Positions 6,804 to 12,196 of a stretch of DNA of 12,196 bases are shown here, in pieces. Every line of letters starts with the position of its first letter. Position 1 is the first letter of the stretch. This DNA comes from an uncultured Faecalibacterium sp. (lineage in GTDB: Bacteria > Bacillota > Clostridia > Oscillospirales > Ruminococcaceae). Where the stretch lies: positions 1-12,196 of the forward strand of contig CAAHET010000213.1 of the NCBI GenBank assembly GCA_900772565.1, written 5' to 3'. A program made the translations under genes and the position numbers. The notes under the pieces were generated by a model that was given only the letters and a program-made list of their open reading frames with translations, was not told the origin of the DNA and did not search any database.

Positions 6804-7949
6804 ATGACCCATGAAGAGATCCTGTCCATGCTGGGCGACTATGTGGACTACCTGATCGCCAATTCCAGCGCTGAGGCACCGATGTGGAACATCGAGAAGG
6901 TGCGCAGCGGCAAGCCCAACAAGTGGAACTACATCGACGGCTGCATGATCACCGCCTGCCTGAGCCTGTACAAGACCACCGGCGACGAGAAGTATCTGGA
7001 ATTTTCCAAGGAGTTCATCGACTACTTTGTGCAGCCGGACGGTTCCATCAAGACCTATGACCCCAAGGAGTATAATCTGGACAACGTGAATCAGGGCAAG
7101 AACCTGTTCATCCTGTACGACATCTACGGGGACGAGAAGTACCGCAAGGCCATCGACACCATCCGCAGCCAGCTGCTCACCCAGCCCCGCACCAAGGAGG
7201 GCAACTTCTGGCACAAGGACATCTATCCGTGGCAGGTGTGGCTGGACGGCACCTATATGGCACAGCCCTTCTACATGGAGTACGAGACCCGCTTTAACAA
7301 GATGCAGGGCTGCATCGACAGCTACAAGCAGTTCATGAACATCAAAAAGCACATGCGGGACGAAAAGACCGGCCTGTACTACCACGGCTACGATGAGAGC
7401 CGTCAGATGTACTGGGCAGACCCTGAGACCGGGTGCAGCCCCAACTTCTGGCTGCGCGCCATGGGCTGGTTCCTTGTGGCAATGGTGGACGTGCTGGAGC
7501 GGATGGACGAGCAGCTGTACAACGAGTACCGCGGCATCATGGCCATGCTCAAGCAGACTGTGGAGGATATGCACAAGTTCCAGGACGAGCAGAGCGGGAT
7601 GTTCTGGCAGGTCATCGACCACCCGGAGGCCGAGGGCAACTATCTGGAGACCAGCGGCACTGCCCTGTTTGCCTACGCAGTGCTCAAGGGCGTGCGTTTG
7701 GGCTACCTGCCCAAGCGGATGGCTGCATGGGCGGAGAAGGCTTTCTACGGCACCTGCGACCGGTACCTGTCCAAGAACCCGGACGGCAGCTTGCAGCTGG
7801 ACGGCATCTGCCTTGTGGCAGGTCTGGGCGGCAAGGATCACCGTGACGGCTCTCTGGCCTACTACTTTAGTGAGCCGGTGGTCTGCAACGACGCCAAGGG
7901 CGTAGGCCCGCTTGTGCTGGCCTATACCGAAATGATCGCACGCAAGTAA
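6804..7949 (+). CDS. GH105 unsaturated rhamnogalacturonyl/galacturonyl hydrolase (YteR-like)
   Basis: This enzyme removes the unsaturated (4,5-delta) galacturonate from the non-reducing end of oligosaccharides made by pectate or rhamnogalacturonan lyases. It has 381 aa, the usual family length (YteR 373). The ATG lies three bases after the GH28 stop, with GAGGAGG just before it, so the two are probably translationally coupled. The sequence shows the alpha/alpha-barrel helices and family motifs: YNLDNVNQGK (D93), WLDGTYMAQPF (D148, matching the catalytic Asp of YteR), a central PNFWLRAMGWF segment and a C-terminal DGSLAYYFSEPVV. There is no signal peptide, so it is cytoplasmic. Its presence implies that the cell imports lyase products, yet no lyase is in the window. 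Whether rhamnose- or galacturonate-linked substrates are preferred cannot be read from the sequence. Confidence 0.93.
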   Translation: MTHEEILSMLGDYVDYLIANSSAEAPMWNIEKVRSGKPNKWNYIDGCMITACLSLYKTTGDEKYLEFSKEFIDYFVQPDGSIKTYDPKEYNLDNVNQGKNLFILYDIYGDEKYRKAIDTIRSQLLTQPRTKEGNFWHKDIYPWQVWLDGTYMAQPFYMEYETRFNKMQGCIDSYKQFMNIKKHMRDEKTGLYYHGYDESRQMYWADPETGCSPNFWLRAMGWFLVAMVDVLERMDEQLYNEYRGIMAMLKQTVEDMHKFQDEQSGMFWQVIDHPEAEGNYLETSGTALFAYAVLKGVRLGYLPKRMAAWAEKAFYGTCDRYLSKNPDGSLQLDGICLVAGLGGKDHRDGSLAYYFSEPVVCNDAKGVGPLVLAYTEMIARK

Positions 7950-7968
7950 CTGGAGACAATACCAAAGC

Positions 7969-8012
7969 AAAAGCCCCTCAGAGACGTCTTAAAACGCCTC
8001 TGAGGGGCTTTT
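7969..8012. terminator. Strong bidirectional terminator between GH105 and tRNA-Pro
   Basis: The outer arms (7969-7983 and 7998-8012) pair over 15 bp, AAAAGCCCCTCAGAG with its exact complement. A mismatch (A7984 against C7997) and three more pairs lead to a CTTAAA loop (7988-7993). The A-run on one side and T-run on the other let it work in both directions. It ends the GH28-GH105 message and, seven bases after the tRNA 3' end, the leftward tRNA transcript. Confidence 0.92.
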
Positions 8013-8018
8013 ATCGTA

Positions 8019-8091
8019 TCGGAGTGGCGAGACTCGAACTCGCGGCCTCCTGCTCCCAAAGCAGGCGCGCTACCAACTGCGCAACACCCCG
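8019..8091 (-). tRNA. tRNA-Pro (anticodon UGG)
   Basis: A complete 73-nt cloverleaf on the minus strand. The acceptor stem is CGGGGTG with CACTCCG (one G-T pair) and A as discriminator; the D stem is GCGC/GCGC; the anticodon stem is CCTGC/GCAGG with loop TTTGGGA, giving anticodon TGG; the variable loop is AGGCC; and the T stem is GCGAG/CTCGC around TTCGAGT. CCA is not encoded. UGG can read most or all proline codons by wobble. It has its own promoter just upstream and shares a terminator with GH105. Confidence 0.97.
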
Positions 8092-8124
8092 GCATCCGGC
8101 GGCACAACTGCACCGCCGAAGTAT

Positions 8125-8153
8125 AGTATATCGTTTTTTGCGCAGTTCGTCAA
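8125..8153 (-). promoter_or_regulatory. Promoter of tRNA-Pro
   Basis: On the minus strand there is TTGACG (8153-8148), a 17-base spacer, then TATACT (8130-8125). Both boxes match consensus at 5 of 6. The start would be near 8118, giving a leader of about 27 bases that can form a GGCGG/CCGCC hairpin and is removed by RNase P. The -35 lies 10 bases beyond the yitT-like stop codon. Confidence 0.85.
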
Positions 8154-8163
8154 TACAAAATCC

Positions 8164-9048
8164 TCAGTTAAAGGAGCGGAAGCCCTTGCCGATGATCTCG
8201 CTGGAGTTGACGATGGTGATAAAGCTGTGGGGGTCGTTCTCCCGCAGGAAGTTGCGCAGCTGCAAAGCCTGACGGCGGGTGAGTACGGTCACCAGTACGC
8301 TGAGCTCGTGGTGGGTGTAGGCACCGTAGGCCTTTTCCACTGTGGCAGAACGGTTCATGTTGTGGATGATGAAGTCCAGAATAGGCTGCGGGTTCGCGGT
8401 CATGATGGTGCACACCTTGCGCAGGCGGATGTTTTCAATGGCACCGTCCACCACAAAGGACTTGCCGATGAGGCCAAGGATACAGTATAGGCCCGTGCCC
8501 ATGCCGAACCGCACGGCGGCAGCCAGTACGATGAGGATATCGCTGACCATCAGCGCCTTGCCGATCTCCATGGAGGTGTACTTGGCAAGGATCAGTGCCA
8601 CGATGTCGGTGCCGCCGGTAGAAGCACCGATATCAAACACGATGGCAGCGCCCAGCGCAGGCAGGAACACTGCAAACACCAGATCCAGCATGGCATCGCC
8701 GCTCAGGGACACGCCGGAGGGGTACAGCCATTCGCAGCCGGACACGAAAAAGGAGAGCGCAAAGGAGGAATAGATCGTCCAGCCCATGCACTTGATGCCC
8801 AAAAAGATAAAGCCCAGCACCACCAGCACCAAGTTGATGATCCACATAAAGCCGCCCACGTTGATGCGGGGGAACAGGTCTGCCAGCAGGATGGACAGAC
8901 CGGAGGTGCCGCCGAAGGCGAAGTGGTTGGGATTTTTAAAATATACGATGCCCACTGCCGTAAGCACAAGGCCAAGGTTCAGCAGGACAAAGAAATTTAG
9001 ATTCTTCAGCAGATTCTCGCGGCTGAAGGCTTCTTTTAAACCGTTCAT
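8164..9048 (-). CDS. YitT family membrane protein (DUF161 repeat plus DUF2179)
   Basis: This is a 294-aa integral membrane protein of the YitT/YpjC/YqfU family, whose function is not established. The start at 9048 follows GGAGG six bases upstream. About five to six hydrophobic segments occupy residues 18-200, with the two family glycine motifs FGGTSG (residues 45-50) and ASTGGTD (142-148), which mark the repeated halves. From about residue 210 there is a soluble DUF2179 domain (TIMTANPQPILDFIIHNMNR onward, ending in ITIVNSSEIIGKGF). The gene is complete and has its own strong promoter. It has no evident tie to pectin use and is probably a bystander. No terminator is seen between its stop and the tRNA gene, so its transcript may run through tRNA-Pro to the shared terminator. 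Confidence 0.92.
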   Translation of the reverse strand: MNGLKEAFSRENLLKNLNFFVLLNLGLVLTAVGIVYFKNPNHFAFGGTSGLSILLADLFPRINVGGFMWIINLVLVVLGFIFLGIKCMGWTIYSSFALSFFVSGCEWLYPSGVSLSGDAMLDLVFAVFLPALGAAIVFDIGASTGGTDIVALILAKYTSMEIGKALMVSDILIVLAAAVRFGMGTGLYCILGLIGKSFVVDGAIENIRLRKVCTIMTANPQPILDFIIHNMNRSATVEKAYGAYTHHELSVLVTVLTRRQALQLRNFLRENDPHSFITIVNSSEIIGKGFRSFN

Positions 9049-9098
9049 GGGTTTCCTCCATCAAAAAATACAGCGATTTGGCCTGAATGCCATGCAAA

Positions 9099-9127
9099 AA
9101 TATACTCCCCTTGCGCAAGGAAGTCAA
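9099..9127 (-). promoter_or_regulatory. Promoter of the YitT-type gene with a 12-bp palindrome in the spacer
   Basis: On the minus strand there is TTGACT (9127-9122), a 17-base spacer, then TATATT (9104-9099). Each box matches consensus at 5 of 6. The spacer holds a perfect 12-bp palindrome, CCTTGCGCAAGG (9109-9120). A dimeric repressor bound there would block RNA polymerase. The regulator is unknown. The remaining DNA from 9128 to the uxaC terminator shows no gene. Confidence 0.8.
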
Positions 9128-9219
9128 GGGATAAAAGAGAAGTTGTAGAAAAAGACGGAAAACAGCTGATAAAAGGTGAAAAAACAGGCACATCCGGTGC
9201 GCTTTTGGCGTAAAAAGGC

Positions 9220-9263
9220 AAAACAAAGCGCCGCCCGCAGACGGTTTTGTCTGCGGGCGGCGC
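9220..9263 (-). terminator. Intrinsic terminator of uxaC
   Basis: Arms 9228-9242 and 9249-9263 pair perfectly over 15 very GC-rich bases, with a 6-base loop. On the minus strand TTTGTTTT follows (9227-9220). It lies 31 bases after the uxaC stop and isolates uxaC from the YitT-type gene, which has its own promoter. Confidence 0.92.
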
Positions 9264-9294
9264 GGAGATTCAGTTCGGGAAAAGGGGAAAGGGC

Positions 9295-10728
9295 TTACAG
9301 GTTGAAGTAACGCTTTGCGTTGTCGAAGCAGATGCCCTTGACGATCTTCTCCAGAGCCTTCTCGTCGTTGGGATACTCGCCGTCCTCGACCCACTGGCCG
9401 ATGATGTTGCACAGGATGCGGCGGAAGTAATCGTGACGGGTGTAGCTCAGGAAGCTGCGGCTGTCGGTCAGCATACCCACAAAGTTGCCCAGCAGGCCAA
9501 GGCTTGCCAGACGGGTCATCTGCTCTTCCATGCCGATCTTGTGGTCGTTGAACCACCATGCGGAGCCGTGCTGGATCTTGCCCGGCACCTCGCTGTTCTG
9601 GAAGCAGCCCAGAATGGTGCCGATCTGTGCATCATCGGCGGGGTTCAGGCTGTAGATGATGGTCTTGGGGCACTCGTCGGTGTCGTTCAGGGCGCTGAGC
9701 AGCTGTGCGATCTCGCCGCCGCAGGTGGCGGTGTTGATCATGTCAAAGCCGGTGTCGGGACCCAGCAGGCTGTTCATCTTGCGGTTCACGCCGCGCAGGC
9801 AGTTGTAGTGGATCTGCATGGCAATGCCCAGACGATGGTACTGCTTGCCCAGATGGATCAGGATGTAGGTCTGGTACTTCTCGGCCTCTTCCACGGTGCA
9901 GCTCTCGCCCTTCATCACCTTCTGGTAGATGGCGTTCACTTCGTCCTTGTCGGCAGCACGGAAGGGGATGTAGTCCAGACCGTGGTCAGAAGCGCGGCAG
10001 CCCATCTCGGCAAAGAACTCGATGCGCTTGGTCAGGGCATCGGTCACACAATCGATGCAGGCCAGCTTTTCCTTGCCCACAACGGCAGCCAGCTTGCCCA
10101 TGTACTCAGCAAAGCCGGGCTTGTTGATGTTGATGGCCTTATCAGGACGGAAGGAGGGAGCCACGGTGAACTTGATGGTGGGATCTTCCTTGATCTTCTG
10201 GTGCCAGTACAGATCGTCGATGGGATCATCGGTGGTGCCGATGAAGGCCACGTTGCTCTGCTCGATCAGGCCGCGGACAGTCAGCTTGGGATCGTGCTGC
10301 AGCTTGTCGTTGCACAGGTTCCACACTTCCTCAGCGGTGTCGCCGTTCAGCACGCCGTCGTAGCCGAAGAAAACGTGCAGCTCCAGATTGGTCCAGTGGT
10401 ACATCGGGTTGCCGATGGCCATGGGCAGAGCCTCGGCAAACTTCTGGAAGCGCTCGCGGTCGGGCTTATCACCGGTGATGTACTCCTCGGGCACGCCGTT
10501 GGAACGCATCACGCGCCACTTATAGTGGTCGCCGAAGTAGCTGCCGTCCGGGTTGCGGCCGCCCAGCCACACCTGAGCGATGTTCTCAAAGCGGCGGTTC
10601 TCGTAGATCTCGCGGGGAGGGATGTGGCAGTGATAGTCGCAGATGGGCATAGCAGCTGCATAGTCGTGATACAGATGCTGTGCGGTAGCAGACTGGAGCA
10701 TGAAGTCCTTATCCATAAATGCTTTCAT
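9295..10728 (-). CDS. uxaC: Uronate isomerase (glucuronate/galacturonate isomerase)
   Basis: UxaC converts D-galacturonate to D-tagaturonate and D-glucuronate to D-fructuronate, the first cytoplasmic step of hexuronate breakdown. At 477 aa it matches the family (E. coli about 470). The start at 10728 has AGGAG about ten bases before it. The fold is a TIM barrel of the amidohydrolase superfamily: the metal-type motif DYHCH (H33, H35) comes early, followed by GTTDDPIDDL, the central MQIHYN and the WWFNDHKIGME segment. The C-terminal GMLTDSRSFLSYTRHDYFRR is a strong signature of uronate isomerases. It is divergent from uxaB, which takes the next step, with a 321-base shared control region. Its promoter carries a TTGTATACAT operator on the -35. 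Confidence 0.96.
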   Translation of the reverse strand: MKAFMDKDFMLQSATAQHLYHDYAAAMPICDYHCHIPPREIYENRRFENIAQVWLGGRNPDGSYFGDHYKWRVMRSNGVPEEYITGDKPDRERFQKFAEALPMAIGNPMYHWTNLELHVFFGYDGVLNGDTAEEVWNLCNDKLQHDPKLTVRGLIEQSNVAFIGTTDDPIDDLYWHQKIKEDPTIKFTVAPSFRPDKAININKPGFAEYMGKLAAVVGKEKLACIDCVTDALTKRIEFFAEMGCRASDHGLDYIPFRAADKDEVNAIYQKVMKGESCTVEEAEKYQTYILIHLGKQYHRLGIAMQIHYNCLRGVNRKMNSLLGPDTGFDMINTATCGGEIAQLLSALNDTDECPKTIIYSLNPADDAQIGTILGCFQNSEVPGKIQHGSAWWFNDHKIGMEEQMTRLASLGLLGNFVGMLTDSRSFLSYTRHDYFRRILCNIIGQWVEDGEYPNDEKALEKIVKGICFDNAKRYFNL

Positions 10729-10826
10729 GGGATTTTAACTCCTTTTCTCTGATGAATTTGTTAAAATTTAGACAAAAACGGGCATGGAATTGCACCTGCT
10801 TGGAACGGGCAGGCTGCCTTATCCTT

Positions 10827-10855
10827 AGTATACCGGAAAACGCCGATGTATACAA
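10827..10855 (-). promoter_or_regulatory. uxaC promoter with overlapping operator
   Basis: On the minus strand there is TTGTAT (10855-10850) as a weak -35, a 17-base spacer, then TATACT (10832-10827) as -10. The operator TTGTATACAT (10855-10846) matches TTGTATACAA at 9 of 10 and covers the -35, so a bound repressor would exclude RNA polymerase. The transcript would have a leader of about 90 bases before uxaC. A small stem (CCTGC 10795-10799 with GCAGG 10809-10813) lies in it. Confidence 0.65.
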
Positions 10856-10950
10856 CTGAAAAACTGCCAAAATTTCACCCTTGGAATTGTACAAACCGCT
10901 GGAAATGCGCTAAATAGCCATTTTTGGACTAAAAACATTGCACAAAACAC

Positions 10951-10980
10951 TTGACTTCTTTGTATACAACAGCATAAAAT
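10951..10980 (+). promoter_or_regulatory. uxaB promoter with TTGTATACAA operator in the spacer
   Basis: TTGACT (10951-10956) and TAAAAT (10975-10980) are separated by 18 bases; both match consensus at 5 of 6. The perfect palindrome TTGTATACAA (10960-10969) sits in the spacer, a classic repressor position. The DNA between this and the uxaC promoter also holds TTGTACAA (10887-10894) and TTGCACAA (10938-10945), which look like shortened or altered versions of the site. No gene is seen in the 321 bases between uxaC and uxaB. Confidence 0.7.
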
Positions 10981-10991
10981 AGGAGCAGAAG

Positions 10992-11018
10992 ATGGCAGGG
11001 GAAACGAGAGCCTGTCAT
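10992..11018 (+). other. Stem-loop in the uxaB leader
   Basis: ATGGCAGG (10992-10999) can pair with CCTGTCAT (11011-11018) over 8 bp with one G-U pair, with an 11-base loop. It sits near the 5' end of the predicted uxaB mRNA, 16 bases before the ribosome site AAAGGAG. It probably only protects the message end; I do not recognise a riboswitch. Confidence 0.35.
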
Positions 11019-11049
11019 GCAAAGCAAGTTTATAAAGGAGATCAATAAG

Positions 11050-12196
11050 ATGGAAACTTTGAACTACAAGGTTCTGGAAGGCACTGGCTACAACGGCTAC
11101 ATCCTGAAGGATGCTCCCGTTAAGGTGATGCAGTTCGGCGAGGGCAACTTCCTGCGCGCATTCGTGGACTACTTCTACGATGTTGCAAACGAGAAGGCTG
11201 GCTACAACGGCAAGGTCAAGCTGGTGCAGCCCATCGGCAACTTTCCCCAGATGGCAGACTGGATCAACGAGCAGGAGGGTCTGTACACCCTGTACCTGCG
11301 CGGCAGCGAAAAGGGCCAGAAGGTGGACGCAAAGCGGGTGATCTCCTGCGTGTCCGACTGCGTGTGCCCCTACGTTGACGGCAAGTGGGACGAGGTTCTG
11401 GCTCTGGCTCGCTCTGAGGATCTGGAGACTGTTGTATCCAACACCACTGAGGCCGGCATTGCCTACACCAAGGGCGACAGCGAGTTCGATCAGGTTCCTC
11501 CCAACAGCTTCCCCGCAAAGCTGACCCGCGTGCTGTTCGAGCGTTACAAGGCTTTCAACGGCGCTGCCGATAAGGGTCTGGTCATCCTGAGCTGCGAGCT
11601 GATCGACAACAACGGCAAGGAGCTGCAGAAGTGCTGCAACAACTACGCTAAGGATTGGAATCTGGAGCCCGCCTTCATCGACTGGATGAACACTGCCAAC
11701 ACCTTCTGCTCCACGCTGGTGGACCGCATCGTTCCGGGCCGCATCCGTGACCCGCAGGAGCTGGCCGCTATGGAAGAGGTCAACGGCTACCACGATACCG
11801 TTCTGGACGTGGGCGAAGTGTTCGGCGTCTGGGTCATCGAGGGCCCCGCAGGTCTGGAGGACAAGCTGCCGTTCAAGAAGGCCGGCGTCAACGTCATGGT
11901 CGTGCCCGACGTTACCCCCTACAAGAAGCGCAAGGTCCGCATCCTGAATGGCGCACACACCGGCTTTGTGCTGGGCGCTTATCTGGCAGGCTTTGATATC
12001 GTCCGCGACTGCATGCACAACGATACTGTGCGCGGCTTTATGAACAAGATGCTGCACGAGGAGATCATCCCCACCCTGCCGCTGGACAAGAAGGATCTGG
12101 AGGACTTCGCCTCTGCTGTTGAGGATCGCTTCAACAACCCCTTCGTCAACCACGAGCTGATGAGCATCTCCCTGAACTCCACCTCCAAGTGGAAGG
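11050..12196 (+). CDS. uxaB: Tagaturonate reductase (altronate oxidoreductase), 3' end outside window
   Basis: UxaB reduces D-tagaturonate to D-altronate with NADH, the step after UxaC. The first 382 residues are present with no stop; about 100 more are expected, since E. coli UxaB has 483. The ATG at 11050 follows AAAGGAG (11034-11040); an in-frame ATG at 11017 lacks a ribosome site. The N-terminal nucleotide-binding part has VMQFGEGNFLRAFVDYF (from about residue 26), followed by LYTLYLRG and VSNTTEAGIAY. The middle has AKLTRVLFER, ILSCELIDNNG and FCSTLVDRIVPG, all closely like E. coli UxaB. The long-chain polyol dehydrogenase catalytic pattern is intact: K295, N300 and H303 in KVRILNGAHT. 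These features favour UxaB over the related UxuB. It is divergent from uxaC and has a TTGTATACAA operator in its promoter. Confidence 0.95.
   Translation, partial: METLNYKVLEGTGYNGYILKDAPVKVMQFGEGNFLRAFVDYFYDVANEKAGYNGKVKLVQPIGNFPQMADWINEQEGLYTLYLRGSEKGQKVDAKRVISCVSDCVCPYVDGKWDEVLALARSEDLETVVSNTTEAGIAYTKGDSEFDQVPPNSFPAKLTRVLFERYKAFNGAADKGLVILSCELIDNNGKELQKCCNNYAKDWNLEPAFIDWMNTANTFCSTLVDRIVPGRIRDPQELAAMEEVNGYHDTVLDVGEVFGVWVIEGPAGLEDKLPFKKAGVNVMVVPDVTPYKKRKVRILNGAHTGFVLGAYLAGFDIVRDCMHNDTVRGFMNKMLHEEIIPTLPLDKKDLEDFASAVEDRFNNPFVNHELMSISLNSTSKWK

Noticed and set aside
5235..7970. A 911-codon open frame on the minus strand across GH28 and GH105
   Set aside because: It mirrors the real genes in the opposite frame. 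Strong codon bias avoids TTA, CTA and TCA, so antisense stops are rare. The protein is low-complexity (rich in His, Val, Gln and Leu), has no ribosome site, and the sense genes have intact catalytic motifs.
8019..8091. tRNA-Pro as an integration site of a mobile element
   Set aside because: No integrase, no repeated tRNA 3' end and no phage-like genes were seen; the flanking genes are ordinary metabolic and membrane genes.
10709..10894. 61-codon minus-strand frame before uxaC
   Set aside because: It covers the uxaC promoter, operator and leader, and overlaps the uxaC start. No ribosome site is seen at its ATG.

Overview
The window looks like chromosomal DNA from a gut Firmicute of the Oscillospiraceae/Ruminococcaceae, most likely Faecalibacterium. 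The grounds are moderately high GC in the genes, AT-rich intergenic DNA, strong AGGAGG ribosome sites, short palindromic intergenic repeats of a type I associate with Faecalibacterium genomes, and Tat-like lipoprotein signals on a solute-binding protein. The genus is recognition, not proof. The content is a locus for taking up and breaking down pectin-derived uronate sugars, interrupted by one tRNA gene and one YitT-type membrane protein gene.

Layout. Positions 1-855 hold no gene: 1-361 is a mosaic of short palindromic repeats, and 367-800 is a long upstream region with three exact copies of a 10-bp palindrome and several TGTATACA-type sites. Next comes a rightward ABC importer operon: solute-binding lipoprotein (856-2247), a terminator-like hairpin, then two CUT1-type permeases (2433-3362, 3373-4230) and a strong terminator. 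An AraC-family regulator (4314-5132) faces left and is divergent from a tightly packed gene pair: a GH28 polygalacturonase (5244-6800) and a GH105 unsaturated rhamnogalacturonyl/galacturonyl hydrolase (6804-7949). A strong two-way terminator separates these from a leftward tRNA-Pro(UGG) and a leftward YitT-family gene (8164-9048). The right end has leftward uxaC (9295-10728) divergent from rightward uxaB (from 11050, cut by the window end).

How they fit together. The lipoprotein and permeases would import short uronate oligosaccharides; no ATPase gene is present, so a shared MsmX-type ATPase elsewhere is presumed. GH28 and GH105 both lack signal peptides, so the oligomers would be cut in the cytoplasm. 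Free galacturonate (or glucuronate) then goes through UxaC to tagaturonate (or fructuronate), and UxaB reduces tagaturonate to altronate. UxaA, KdgK and KdgA are not in the window.

Regulation. The palindrome TTGTATACAA, or a one-base variant, overlaps or abuts the likely promoters of the importer, uxaC and uxaB. This suggests one hexuronate-responsive repressor, probably of the GntR type, whose gene is not in the window. The GH28-GH105 unit lacks this site and sits next to the AraC gene, so it is probably under separate AraC-type control.
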